The position numbers were made by a program, and so were the translations under genes. This document shows, one piece after another, positions 36,101 to 45,700 of a DNA stretch of 58,524 nt (positions within the stretch are counted from its first letter, which is position 1; each line of letters opens with the position of its first letter). Source of the stretch: Marinilabiliaceae bacterium (GTDB lineage Bacteria > Bacteroidota > Bacteroidia > Bacteroidales > Marinilabiliaceae); assembly GCA_009777175.1 (NCBI GenBank), contig WRMI01000012.1, positions 1 to 58,524 on the forward strand, given 5' to 3'. Under the pieces are notes generated by a model. That model had not been told where the DNA came from. It was given only the letters and a program-made list of their open reading frames with translations, and searched no databases.

Positions 36101-36889
36101 TCACTTCCAATTAAACGGCAAATAAGAATCTTTCAGTGCCGTAGGACAAAATATTTCTTTTGGATATTGAACATCAACAAGATAAAGTCCGTGTGCGGGA
36201 GCAGATTGCCCTGCCTGTGACCTATTGTGCGCTTCTATTATCATAACAAAACGTTGAGCATCAATTTTATTTTTTCCTACATCTAATAAAGTACCAACTA
36301 TTGTACGTACCATTCTCCGTAAAAAACGATTTGCTTCAATGACAAATACGTAGCGGTTTCCTCTGATTTCCCATTGAGCATGTTTAATTGTACACCTAAA
36401 ATTTTTTACATCAGTTGGCAGGTTACAAAAACTTGTGTAATCGCAATAATGTAGCAATATTTTAGCAGCATCGTTCATGGCTTTTATGTCTGGTTTAGAG
36501 TTCATGTAGAATGCCTGCTCTTGTAAAAACGGGTTTTTATCGAAAGTAAGATGATACTCATATCTTCTGGCTATGGCGCTAAATCGGCTATGGGCGTAGG
36601 TATCAACGGGATTTATTGAAATAATTACAATATCTTTGGGTAACATTCTGTTTAGCCTATTTTTCAGCCATTCGCAATTATCGATATGTTCTTCAACGTC
36701 AAAATGCGCCACCATATATGCCGCATGAACCCCCGAATCGGTTCTACCCGCACCAACTACCCGAATTTCATTATTCAAAATAGTACTAAAAGTTTTTTCG
36801 AGAGTTTCCTGCACAGATATCCCATTGGGCTGTCGTTGCCAACCATAATAATTACTCCCTTTGTATGCTAATTCTACAAAATATCTCAC
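36101..36889 (-). CDS. truA: tRNA pseudouridine(38-40) synthase TruA
   Basis: A TruA protein of 262 residues starting at GTG 36889 (VRYFVELAYKGSNYYGWQRQPNG). The catalytic aspartate is in GAGRTDSGVHA. Other family segments are RLNRMLPKDIVI, ARRYEYHL and FLRRMVRTIVGTLLDVG. It modifies uridines in the anticodon arm. I prefer the GTG start because it fits the usual N-terminus and length; an upstream in-frame ATG at 36976 would add 29 unrelated residues and include the promoter sequence TACTTTTG at 36912-36919. Confidence 0.93.
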   Translation of the reverse strand: MRYFVELAYKGSNYYGWQRQPNGISVQETLEKTFSTILNNEIRVVGAGRTDSGVHAAYMVAHFDVEEHIDNCEWLKNRLNRMLPKDIVIISINPVDTYAHSRFSAIARRYEYHLTFDKNPFLQEQAFYMNSKPDIKAMNDAAKILLHYCDYTSFCNLPTDVKNFRCTIKHAQWEIRGNRYVFVIEANRFLRRMVRTIVGTLLDVGKNKIDAQRFVMIIEAHNRSQAGQSAPAHGLYLVDVQYPKEIFCPTALKDSYLPFNWK

Positions 36890-36911
36890 TAAAACAGTTT
36901 TAAAAATATTA

Positions 36912-36919
36912 CAAAAGTA
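36912..36919 (-). promoter_or_regulatory. Promoter -7 element for truA
   Basis: Minus-strand TACTTTTG, 22 bases before the proposed GTG start; it supports the shorter reading frame. Confidence 0.5.
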
Positions 36920-36986
36920 GAAAAATTTATTTGATTTCTGAAAAAAATAACTTTTATTTGTCAGTGAGTAATTCAAAAAAATTATT

Positions 36987-36994
36987 TATTTTTG
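36987..36994 (+). promoter_or_regulatory. Promoter -7 element for yraN
   Basis: TATTTTTG lies about 57 bases before the YraN start codon. Confidence 0.45.
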
Positions 36995-37051
36995 CAAAAT
37001 ATTTGTAACAAACAATATAATCAATAAGAACGAGATGATTAAAAAATATTT

Positions 37052-37420
37052 ATGGCAGAACATATCGAATTAGGAAAAAAAGGAGAGCAGACGGCTGCTG
37101 ACTTCTTACGCGAAAAAGGTTTTAGGATAATTGCTCGAAATTGGCGTTTCAAGCATAAAGAAGTAGATATTTTTGCATTCGATGGCGAGTATTTAGTAGT
37201 TGTTGAGGTTAGAGCAAGAACGTCATCTGGTTGGGAACATCCTCGCGAAAGTATTACCCCCGCTAAAATTCGTTTCCTTGTTCAAGCAACTGAAGAATTT
37301 GTTCAAAAAAACAAAATTGACAATAAAATTCGATTTGATATTGTTACCGTTATTCCTCTGGAAGACGAAAAATGGGACATCGAACATATAATTAGCGCAT
37401 TTACTGCACAATCTGAGTAA
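37052..37420 (+). CDS. YraN family (UPF0102) nuclease-like protein
   Basis: A 122-residue protein of typical family length. It shows GKKGEQTAADFLREKGFRI, the acidic HKEVDIFAFDGEYLVVVEVR core (D and E-V-R as in restriction-endonuclease-like folds) and RESITPAKIRFL. Function is not established, although a role in DNA metabolism is suspected from the fold. It is monocistronic here, divergent from truA. Confidence 0.93.
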   Translation: MAEHIELGKKGEQTAADFLREKGFRIIARNWRFKHKEVDIFAFDGEYLVVVEVRARTSSGWEHPRESITPAKIRFLVQATEEFVQKNKIDNKIRFDIVTVIPLEDEKWDIEHIISAFTAQSE

Positions 37421-37592
37421 AATCGAGGTTAATTATTAAGAAGTTACTGAAGAGACTGAATTCAGAACTCCTGATTTGGTAATAACTATTTACTAAAATT
37501 ACAAAAGATTATGAAAATTGTTCGCATTTTTGGAGATGCCCCGAGTTGCGCTTTTTGGGGTGACCGCAAGGGTACGCCCCTACCGGGTTTTC

Positions 37593-37620
37593 TACGTGGC
37601 ACTCGTACCGAGTGCTGCTG
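37593..37620. repeat. Dispersed palindrome GTGGCACTC...GAGTGCTGC, copy 1
   Basis: TACGTGGCACTCGTACCGAG then TGCTGCTG forms a hairpin. Near-identical sequence occurs at 54741-54764 (inverted) and 56181-56210, with related flanks (TGGGATGTAGGG). Confidence 0.8.
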
Positions 37621-37953
37621 CTGGGATGTAGGGAGAGAGTGAGATTAGCCTACATAATATATATTTTAACGCAAAGTCGCAAAGTTGAGAACGCAAAGAA
37701 CGCAAAAATAGTGAATAGTGGTCAGTGGTAAAAAAGAAACATAGTGTCCTTTGTGTATTTCAATAAATTCAATAACCAAAACCTTTGTGTTCCTTTGTGG
37801 TAAAAAAACTTAACGCAAAGTTGTAAAGTTGAGAACGTAATGGGCGCAAAGGTTATCGTTTCACGAACTCATTACTCACTACTCAAATCTCATTACTACT
37901 CCACAAAAAATATTTTTTTCATGTTTTGCGCTTGTTATTTCAAAACTTTTATA

Positions 37954-37961
37954 TAATTTTG
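37954..37961 (+). promoter_or_regulatory. Promoter -7 element of the response-regulator gene
   Basis: TAATTTTG with a TTG about 20 bases upstream (37932-37934) and the start codon 21 bases downstream. Confidence 0.55.
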
Positions 37962-37982
37962 CAAAATTAAAAATTTAACAAT

Positions 37983-38378
37983 ATGAACAGAACATCCTTA
38001 TTATTAGTAGAAGACAACGTTTTAAATCAAAAATTAATTTTTTTAAACTTAAAAAAAAGTGGTTTTGATATTGATATAGCCAGAAATGGAACGGAGGCAG
38101 TAGAAAGGGTAAAAGAGAAAGAATATTCGCTAATTCTGATGGATATTATGATGCCCATTATGGATGGCTATGAAGCAACGAGATTAATACGAGAAATTGA
38201 AAAGAAATCAGGAAGGCGTTCTCGCATAGTGGGTTTAACTGCAAATACTTATGATGCCGACAAACATAGATGTTTGGAAGCAGGAATGGATGCCTTTTTG
38301 ACAAAACCTTTTGATTTAGAAATTTTTAAAGATACTTTGAGAACAATTGGTATAAATTGTTTTGAGACCGACCAATAA
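37983..38378 (+). CDS. CheY-like response regulator (receiver domain only)
   Basis: A 131-residue single receiver domain. The acidic pocket is VEDN at the N-terminus, the phosphoacceptor aspartate is the first D of [11 protein letters not shown] (about residue 53), the conserved threonine is in GLTANTY and the lysine is in LTKPF. There is no output domain, so it may act by protein contact or in a phosphorelay; its sequence resembles receiver domains of hybrid histidine kinases. No kinase is nearby. The stop codon is 11 bases before ruvB, so the two may share a transcript. Confidence 0.93.
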   Translation: MNRTSLLLVEDNVLNQKLIFLNLKKSGFDIDIARNGTEAVERVKEKEYSLILMDIMMPIMDGYEATRLIREIEKKSGRRSRIVGLTANTYDADKHRCLEAGMDAFLTKPFDLEIFKDTLRTIGINCFETDQ

Positions 38379-38389
38379 AAATCATTGTT

Positions 38390-39397
38390 TTGAGAAAACA
38401 AAACGAATATATCGTCGATGACGTAGAATTTGACCAGCAACTGCGTCCGCTTGCCTTCAAAGATTTTAAAGGGCAACCAAAAATAACCGAAAACCTTGAA
38501 ATATTTGTCAGGGCAGCAATTATGAGACACGAAGCATTAGACCACGTATTATTACACGGACCACCAGGTCTCGGTAAAACTACATTAGCAAATATCCTCG
38601 CTAACGAATTAGATGTAGGTTTTAAAGTATCTTCCGGACCCGTTTTAGACAAACCCGGAGACCTCGCCGGAATTTTAACAAGTCTCGAAAAAAATGATGT
38701 CTTATTTATAGATGAAATTCACCGACTTAGTCCAATTGTAGAAGAATACCTCTATTCTGCTATGGAAGATTATCGAATTGATATACTTATTGACAAAGGT
38801 CCTGGCGCTCGGTCAATACAGATAGACTTAAATCAGTTTACACTAATTGGCGCAACTACACGAAGTGGATTGCTTACAAGTCCGTTACGTGCCAGATTTG
38901 GAATAAATTGTCATTTAGAATATTATGATGCTTCCGTTCTGAAAGGAATTATTGTTCGGTCGGCAGGAATATTGAAAGTAAAAATAGAAGATGAAGCCGC
39001 AACCGAAATCGCAAACCGAAGTCGTGGAACACCACGAATTGCAAACGCACTGCTTAGACGTGTCAGAGATTTCGCAATGGTGAAAGGTACGGGAGAAATT
39101 GACATCGAAATTACCAAAGTTGCATTAAATGCCTTAAACATTGATAATTATGGATTAGATGACATGGACCATAAGATCTTACTTGCCATAATAGATAAAT
39201 TTCTGGGCGGTCCCGTTGGCATTACAACTATTGCAACTGCTGTCAGCGAAGATGCAGGAACAATCGAAGAAGTTTATGAACCGTTTCTTATCAAAGAAGG
39301 TTTTATTAAACGGACACAGCGAGGTAGAGTTGCAACAAATAAATCTTTTGCCCACTTCGGTAGAGAAATCCCTCATAATCAACAGTTTTTATTTTAA
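38390..39397 (+). CDS. ruvB: Holliday junction branch-migration helicase RuvB
   Basis: The 335-residue AAA+ motor drives Holliday junction migration with RuvA. Walker A is [11 protein letters not shown], Walker [11 protein letters not shown], sensor 1 [11 protein letters not shown], and the arginine finger lies in PLRARFGI. The C-terminal winged helix ends [14 protein letters not shown]. No ATG fits the N-terminus: in-frame codons before the conserved part are ATC ATT GTT TTG, so translation probably begins at TTG 38390. The N-terminal leader ([20 protein letters not shown]) is typical. Confidence 0.95.
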   Translation: MRKQNEYIVDDVEFDQQLRPLAFKDFKGQPKITENLEIFVRAAIMRHEALDHVLLHGPPGLGKTTLANILANELDVGFKVSSGPVLDKPGDLAGILTSLEKNDVLFIDEIHRLSPIVEEYLYSAMEDYRIDILIDKGPGARSIQIDLNQFTLIGATTRSGLLTSPLRARFGINCHLEYYDASVLKGIIVRSAGILKVKIEDEAATEIANRSRGTPRIANALLRRVRDFAMVKGTGEIDIEITKVALNALNIDNYGLDDMDHKILLAIIDKFLGGPVGITTIATAVSEDAGTIEEVYEPFLIKEGFIKRTQRGRVATNKSFAHFGREIPHNQQFLF

Positions 39398-39462
39398 TAA
39401 TTAAAAGACTCATTAAAATTTACAAAGAAATTCGTTCTAATGCTCTGATTATAAGTAGCTTT

Positions 39463-39497
39463 TTCTGAAAACTGAAAACTAATAACTGAAAACTATA
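39463..39497 (+). repeat. TGAAAACT microrepeat
   Basis: Short repeats of CTGAAAACTGAAAACTAATAACTGAAAACT type end 3 bases before the flippase start codon. The same motif precedes the PhzF start (13232-13249) and the end of the permease gene (16193-16207). Confidence 0.8.
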
Positions 39498-39499
39498 AA

Positions 39500-40957
39500 A
39501 TGAAATTCGGAATCAAACAGTTAGCAAGTGAAACCATAATATACGGTTTTAGCACAATTATTGGACGTTTTATAAATTGGCTTTTAATACCTACACTTTA
39601 CGTCAGAACAAACGCCATCGACGAAAACGGCGCATTAGGGCAAATTTTAGCATTTATGGCTATTTTATTAGTCTTATTCACATTCGGACTCGAAACTGGC
39701 TTTTTCAGATTCTCAAGAGAAGGTAAACAAAACGATGTCTTTAAAACATCTGTATTATTATTAACTATAACTAGTTCATTATTAATAATTTTTACGTTTC
39801 TTTTTGTACCATCTTTAAACAACATATTAGCAGATGGAAAATACCTTCATTCACTATATCTTGCAGGAATAATTATTGCTATTGATGCTTTTCTTTCAAT
39901 TCCATTCGCAAATCTAAGATTAAAAAACAAAGCAGTTAAATTTGCAACTATCAAACTGATTAATATAGGTTTACTAATTTTTTTCAATTTCCTTTTTTTG
40001 TTAATAATTCCCGCAATAATCAGTAAATATCAGTTATCCAATAAATTTGTTCTGTTATATAATTCTTACGACAATATTTTTTATATCTTTTTAAGTAACT
40101 TAATAGCAACAATTTCGATGATTTTTTTCTTTATAAAAGATTTAAGAAATATAAAAGGAAATTTTGATTTCCAAATTGCAAAAAGCATGTTTAAATATTG
40201 TTTGCCAATACTTATAGTAGGTTTGACGGGTATGATAAACCAAAACAGCGACCGATTAATGATGCCCACCCTTACCGAGAGCGGTGGACTTACTAAAACA
40301 GGGCTTTATACCATTAATTTTAAAATTGGTGTATTAATGAGTCTGTTTACTCAAGCATTCAGGTATGCTTTTGAACCTTATTTCTTTAAAATTCGCGAAA
40401 AAGGAAAAGAAGGCTATGCGAAAATCATGGAATATTTTATCTTTGCTGGAATGTTAATATTCCTCGGTGTTACACTTTTTATGGACATCATTAATATCAT
40501 TATTACTGACAAATATTCAGATGGAAACATAATTATTCCTTTCATTTTAATAGGTTTTCTTTTTTATGGAATATATTACAACCTTTCTCTTTGGTATAAA
40601 TTGACAGACAAAACAATATGGGCAATCTATTTTGGAGTAACAGGTATGATAATCTCCATCGCCCTCAATATAATTTTAGTTCCCAGAATAGGAATAATTG
40701 GCGCAGCATTAGCACTCTTCTTCGGTTATTTTGTTATGGTAATTTTTTCATACTTGCGCGGACAAAAAGTTTTTTACGTACCATATAACTTAAAAAGAAT
40801 CGGATTATATTTTGTAATAGGATTCATAATATATTTTATTGATAAACAGATTTTTATTGATATATTATTATTAAAATATTTAATCAAAATATTCTTTTTG
40901 GCGATTTATTTTGTTGTTTTTATGAAAATAGAAAAATTATTACTATTTAATAAATAA
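39500..40957 (+). CDS. Polysaccharide flippase (Wzx/MATE-like membrane protein)
   Basis: A 485-residue membrane protein with about 12-14 hydrophobic segments. The N-terminus (ETIIYGFSTIIGRFINWLLIPTL) and the middle QNSDRLMMPTL segment are typical of polysaccharide biosynthesis or oligosaccharide-lipid flippases. It probably moves lipid-linked sugars across the inner membrane. No glycosyltransferase cluster surrounds it, so the substrate is unknown. Confidence 0.87.
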   Translation: MKFGIKQLASETIIYGFSTIIGRFINWLLIPTLYVRTNAIDENGALGQILAFMAILLVLFTFGLETGFFRFSREGKQNDVFKTSVLLLTITSSLLIIFTFLFVPSLNNILADGKYLHSLYLAGIIIAIDAFLSIPFANLRLKNKAVKFATIKLINIGLLIFFNFLFLLIIPAIISKYQLSNKFVLLYNSYDNIFYIFLSNLIATISMIFFFIKDLRNIKGNFDFQIAKSMFKYCLPILIVGLTGMINQNSDRLMMPTLTESGGLTKTGLYTINFKIGVLMSLFTQAFRYAFEPYFFKIREKGKEGYAKIMEYFIFAGMLIFLGVTLFMDIINIIITDKYSDGNIIIPFILIGFLFYGIYYNLSLWYKLTDKTIWAIYFGVTGMIISIALNIILVPRIGIIGAALALFFGYFVMVIFSYLRGQKVFYVPYNLKRIGLYFVIGFIIYFIDKQIFIDILLLKYLIKIFFLAIYFVVFMKIEKLLLFNK

Positions 40958-41090
40958 TAAATCAAATCAAAAATTTTTACAAAAATGCAACATTTTCTAA
41001 AAACCCTCGTTTGATCCATCAAACCAAAATCATAGCGATATGAAAATAAGTATATATGACAAAAATAAATTAAGAAGTTTGTCATTTTAT

Positions 41091-41098
41091 TATATTTG
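41091..41098 (+). promoter_or_regulatory. Promoter -7 element of the glucosaminidase gene
   Basis: TATATTTG, about 64 bases before ATG 41162, within an AT-rich gene-free stretch (40958-41161). Confidence 0.45.
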
Positions 41099-41161
41099 CA
41101 CAATTTTTTTATTAATATATTTTTTAGTAAAACACTTATATACATATTAATACCTTACAAA

Positions 41162-42112
41162 ATGATAAGAAAAAAAACAATACTTAGAGCATTCTTACTA
41201 ATTATTTTTGGAATCTTTTGCGGAAATTATGCGAACGGACAAAAAAAAATCAGCCGCAAAGATTACATCGACACCTATAAGGATTGGGCAATCAAAGATA
41301 TGCCTAAGTCGGGGATACCTGTAAGTATAAAATTAGCGCAGGCAATTCTCGAATCAGGAGATGGAAATAGCGAATTAGCGCGAAAATCGAACAATCATTT
41401 TGGTATTAAATGCCACAACGATTGGACAGGAAAACGTGTTTACCACGATGACGACGCAAAAGGCGAATGTTTTAGAGCATATAAAAATCCTTTGGACTCT
41501 TTCGAAGACCACACAATTTTTTTGACAACACGAAGTCGTTATCAAAAACTTTTTGATTTAAACCCTACCGACTACAGAGCGTGGGCAAAAGGACTTAAAG
41601 AATGCGGATATGCAACAAACCCTAAATATGCCGAACTACTTATTAAAATTATTGAAGAAAATGAACTCTATAAGTATGATACCGATGGTGGTAAAGATTT
41701 GCGTAAAAGAAAACCGTCATCTACAAAGAAAGAAAAAGGAATTGTTGTAAATCCGTTCAGCGCAAGAGAAGTGAAATATAACAACGGCGTTAAATACATT
41801 GAAGTCCAAAGAGGAGACACATATCAATCCTTAACTAACGAACTAAAATTTAAAGAGTGGCAACTATCTAATTATAACGATATTCCTACTAATGCTGATA
41901 TATCTGAATTTCGTTACTTATATATTGAGTCAAAGAGAAATAATGCACATCCAAGTAATAATTTTCACACTGTAAAAGAAGGCGATACAATGCATTCTAT
42001 TTCACACAAATACGGTATGAAACTGAATAAATTGTACAAATTTAATAGCATGGAAAAAGTTGACGAACTTAATACCGGACAAAGAATTAATTTAAGGAAA
42101 AAAAGTAAATAA
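41162..42112 (+). CDS. Secreted N-acetylglucosaminidase (FlgJ-like) with LysM domains
   Basis: A protein of 316 residues starting at MIRKKTILRAFLLIIFGIF, with signal peptide to about residue 27. The glucosaminidase domain (about 40-170) carries IKLAQAILESGDGNSELA with the catalytic-type glutamate, NNHFGIKC and YKNPLDSFEDH. Two LysM peptidoglycan-binding modules follow: one degenerate (VQRGDTYQSLTNELKF) and one clear (HTVKEGDTMHSISHKYGMKL). It should trim peptidoglycan during growth or division. The start at 41162 is preferred over 41096 because it begins the signal peptide. Confidence 0.92.
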   Translation: MIRKKTILRAFLLIIFGIFCGNYANGQKKISRKDYIDTYKDWAIKDMPKSGIPVSIKLAQAILESGDGNSELARKSNNHFGIKCHNDWTGKRVYHDDDAKGECFRAYKNPLDSFEDHTIFLTTRSRYQKLFDLNPTDYRAWAKGLKECGYATNPKYAELLIKIIEENELYKYDTDGGKDLRKRKPSSTKKEKGIVVNPFSAREVKYNNGVKYIEVQRGDTYQSLTNELKFKEWQLSNYNDIPTNADISEFRYLYIESKRNNAHPSNNFHTVKEGDTMHSISHKYGMKLNKLYKFNSMEKVDELNTGQRINLRKKSK

Positions 42113-42121
42113 ATTATTTCA

Positions 42122-42481
42122 ATGGAACTAAAACATTGCGGTATCATTGAACTTAAAGATTTGGAATTCTTTGCATTTCATGGATGCTATCCTGAAGAAC
42201 AAGCGCATGGTAATAAATTTGTTGTGAACATAAAAATCGAAACAGATATTTCACTGCCCGCACAAACAGATAACATCGAGGATGCTTTAGATTACGTGAA
42301 AATTTACGATATAGTAGAAAAAGAGATGTCGCAAAGGTCTCATTTACTCGAAAATGTTGCTTTTCGAATATATAGCAGACTATTTGAACAGTTTCCACAA
42401 ATAATAAACGCTGACGTAAAAGTTTCAAAGCTTGCACCCTCAGTTCGGGATGGAATAAAGGCAGTGAGCGTAAGAATTTAG
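42122..42481 (+). CDS. folB: Dihydroneopterin aldolase
   Basis: A 119-residue FolB of typical size, catalysing dihydroneopterin cleavage in folate synthesis. Recognisable parts are IIELKDLEFFAFHGCYPEEQ at the start (with the conserved HG and glutamate), DYVKIYDIVEK, HLLENVAFRI and VSKLAPSVRDGIKAVSVRI at the end. It follows the glucosaminidase gene by 9 bases and is likely co-transcribed with it. Confidence 0.93.
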   Translation: MELKHCGIIELKDLEFFAFHGCYPEEQAHGNKFVVNIKIETDISLPAQTDNIEDALDYVKIYDIVEKEMSQRSHLLENVAFRIYSRLFEQFPQIINADVKVSKLAPSVRDGIKAVSVRI

Positions 42482-42651
42482 TACCCTTCAGATTTCTTTT
42501 ATTCATGTCTGTAAATATTTGATATTCTTGATCTAATAAATTTTATCGGGGGAAATTTGAATTTTGGGTATAAGAACCTAATTTTTACCCAATCTAAAAA
42601 CAAAACCTTTGTGTCCATTTGTGGTAAAAAATAAATCACTAAACCGCAAAT

Positions 42652-42686
42652 AAAAAAGAGAGCCCCCGACGTTTCGGGAGGCTCTC
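42652..42686 (-). terminator. Rho-independent terminator of the giant secreted protein gene
   Basis: GAGAGCCCCCGA and TCGGGAGGCTCTC form a strong stem with loop CGTT and one bulge. On the minus strand it is followed by CTTTTTTA. It lies about 45 bases after the stop codon of the gene at 42731-50467. Confidence 0.88.
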
Positions 42687-42730
42687 GAATACTTTTACAT
42701 TAAATAATTATTTAAAATGAAAACAATTAT

Positions 42731-45700
42731 CTATTTTTTCACAACTTTTATGGTTGTGTCATCGATATTTACAAAGTAAACGCCGCTTGATAAGCCGCTT
42801 ATATCTATTGTAAATTCGGAATTACCTACTTTTTCGTATACCAAAACTATCCTGCCTGTTGCGTCAAACAAACTAATAGCGTTGATACTAATTTCGCTTG
42901 ATATATACAACTTGTCAGTTGCTGGATTTGGATATACTGAAAGTGTTGATGAAACAAGTGATTTAATACCAACATATTCAAAGTTAGCAGTTAATGTTTT
43001 GTTTTCATTGGGCATTGTGTAATTGAAAGATGCTTCAGTAGAAACTACTTCTGTTCCGTCAGTCCAATCAACAAATTCATAAAGCACCGTGGCTATTGCA
43101 TTAACGGGTACTATTGTACCGGGTTCGTAAGTACCACCACCTATCAATGTTTCAGCACCATCAGAAGGATTAGCCAAAAGTGTAAGTAAAACTTGACCTA
43201 TTTCTACAAAGTTTGCAGTAAGCGTTTTGTTAACATCAGGCATCGTATAGTTGAATGCTGCTGTTGTAGAAACTACTTCTGTTCCGTCAGTCCAATTCAC
43301 AAATTCATATCCGGTTGCTGCGATTGCACTTACGGGTACTACTGTACCGGGTTCGTATGTGCCACCGCCTATCAATGTTTCTGCACCCTCTTCGGGATTA
43401 GCTTGAAGTGTTAATATTACTTCAGTTCCTGGGTTGTCCATTGTAGTAAATGTCCACACAACTTCATCAGTAAATTCGCCGTAACCAAAGGTAAATTCAG
43501 GAATAGTTACAATATAATCAGAACTATACTCAAAATTATCGTGATAAATTACCAATTTGGTTTCTTGGTTAATTGGTGGTATCGGGTCGTAATAAACGCC
43601 TGTAACAAAGTCGCTGCCAACTTTTTGAATAGTTATTGTTGTAGGTATAAAATTAGTGAAAACAGGTTTATTAAACTCTATTGATACTTCGGCATCTAAG
43701 GCAACGTCTATAGCCTCGTCAGCGGGTAGAAGCGCTACAATTGCCATTTCAGGAGGCGTTGAGAAGGTGTAAGTTATATTACTTCCGTTATAATTTGCTA
43801 TTGCATCAGCAGGTACAACTATTGTATAATCAGTATCCCAAGTGAAATCGTAATAGATTTGCATCCTGGAATTTTGATACATACCAACTTGCACATCAAC
43901 AGGAGTTTGACCATTAACCGTGATACCCGCAAAGGTACTACCTACAATACTGCCACTGAAATCAATTATTGCATGATCATTCCATGCCGGATTGAAATCT
44001 GCCCAAAGAGAACCATTTTCAGGTGTAAAACCGGTTACAGTTACGGACACTGCTGAAACAAAATTAGCAACATAATCTGCATCTTCCGAAGCATTGAAAT
44101 TATATGTTGCATCAGTTGATACTTCAGTACCATCTTTTGTCCAATTAACAAAATTATAAACGTCATTTTCAGGAGTTGCAACTAAGGTAACAGGGTCACC
44201 ATGATTGTATGTACCACCGCCGGTTACGGTATTACCGGCAACAGGATTTGCAACGGCTGTTATTGTATAAACATTAATTGCAAATTCACATACAATATCA
44301 GTGTTCGCAGTAACTGTATGAGTATCACCACTTAAAGGAGTTCCATTTACGGTTAAGGTTGAAATATGATAACCAATATTTGGTTCTGCCTCAATTGTCA
44401 ATATTGTACCTTCAATAACAGTGCTATTGTTTGGAACTGTAACACCGTCAACTTTAACGCTAAAAGTACCATTTGTTGGTGCATTATAAGTTACGGTATA
44501 ATAATAAGGAATGGTGAATTGAATGGTTTCAACAGGTGATTCGCCAGAAGTGTGAACTGCTTTTACTCCTGCAATATGGTCACCGCCGGGTAAGTTGGTG
44601 AACAAATATGTAGTTTCAGTGTAGTTATCAACAACTTCGTTTCCGTCTAAATAGACAGTATAACTTGAAAATGCACGACCTTTACTTCCATTATTAATAC
44701 CTAAGAATAAGTCATCAACTAAGAAAACTGCTTCATTTTCGGTAACACAATTAATAGCAATATAAATTTTTTGACCTACGTAGTCTGACAAATCGAAACT
44801 GTAATCAGTCCAAGTTGTAGGTGCTGCTATATAGGGCCATGGTGAAATAAATGTAAAGTCTGCAGGGTCAGTGCCTGTTGTTGAAACTCCAACTCTGAAT
44901 CTTTCACCGAAGTTGAAAAAGTCGCTAACACTTTTTGCCATAAAACTAAATTCAGTATCGGGAAGGATATATTTTTGAGGTAATATTAACCACTTATCGT
45001 TAGTATCGTATATATTACAGAAACTTGCTAAACATTTATCTCCGCTATAAGCAGCATATTCTGGTCCCGCTGCGGGTGTAGTTGCCGTTGAATTGAATAC
45101 CATCCAACCCATTGGAGTACCCGAACCTGGAAATGTAACACCTGCAATTGGATGCGTTGCTTGAGTTGGATGATTATTGATAACTGTATAATCTCCAATA
45201 TTATCTTTTGCGAAATTATCATAACTTTCAAAATCATCTAAAATTTCGTTATTCCAACTAAATAGTGCATCTACATCATCAACAACGATGTTCAAATTTT
45301 GCGGTGCAACGATGGTCTCTTCAAAATTAAAGTTCAGAATTGTTGTATTGTTATTTGTAATAACGGCAGAACCCGTTTGAGTTCCCAATCCTTCGACACT
45401 TACCTCAATAGGATATGTGCCTGAAGCGATCATTGGGAAGAAATAGTTACCATCTGCATTTGTCAAAAAGTGGGTATTAGCGCCCACAATTCTAATTTCT
45501 GCGCCTTCCAAATTGTTTGATTCATAAGTAACATTTACCAACAAAGAGCCGATAGTTGTTACATCCACTTCCATTCTAATATTAGGGTAACCATGAATAA
45601 TGCCACCTGCACCTTCAGAAGCAGGATTCATATAATCGAATTCTTGTCCAGACGATGCATCTGATTGGAACAAACGGGAACGATTAGAAAGAGTTTGTGC

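Larger units (their letters stand above)
37421..37982. other. Repeat-rich gene-free region
   Basis: No gene is credible here. It holds a REP-like hairpin (37557-37582, GGGGTGACCGCAAGGGTACGCCCC), a palindrome of the GTGGCACTC/GAGTGCTGC family (37593-37620), two direct repeats of the form TTAACGCAAAGT...AAAGTTGAGAACG (37671-37700 and 37809-37835), and the reversed AGTAGTGAG short repeats near 37870. The promoter of the response-regulator gene is at its end. Confidence 0.75.
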
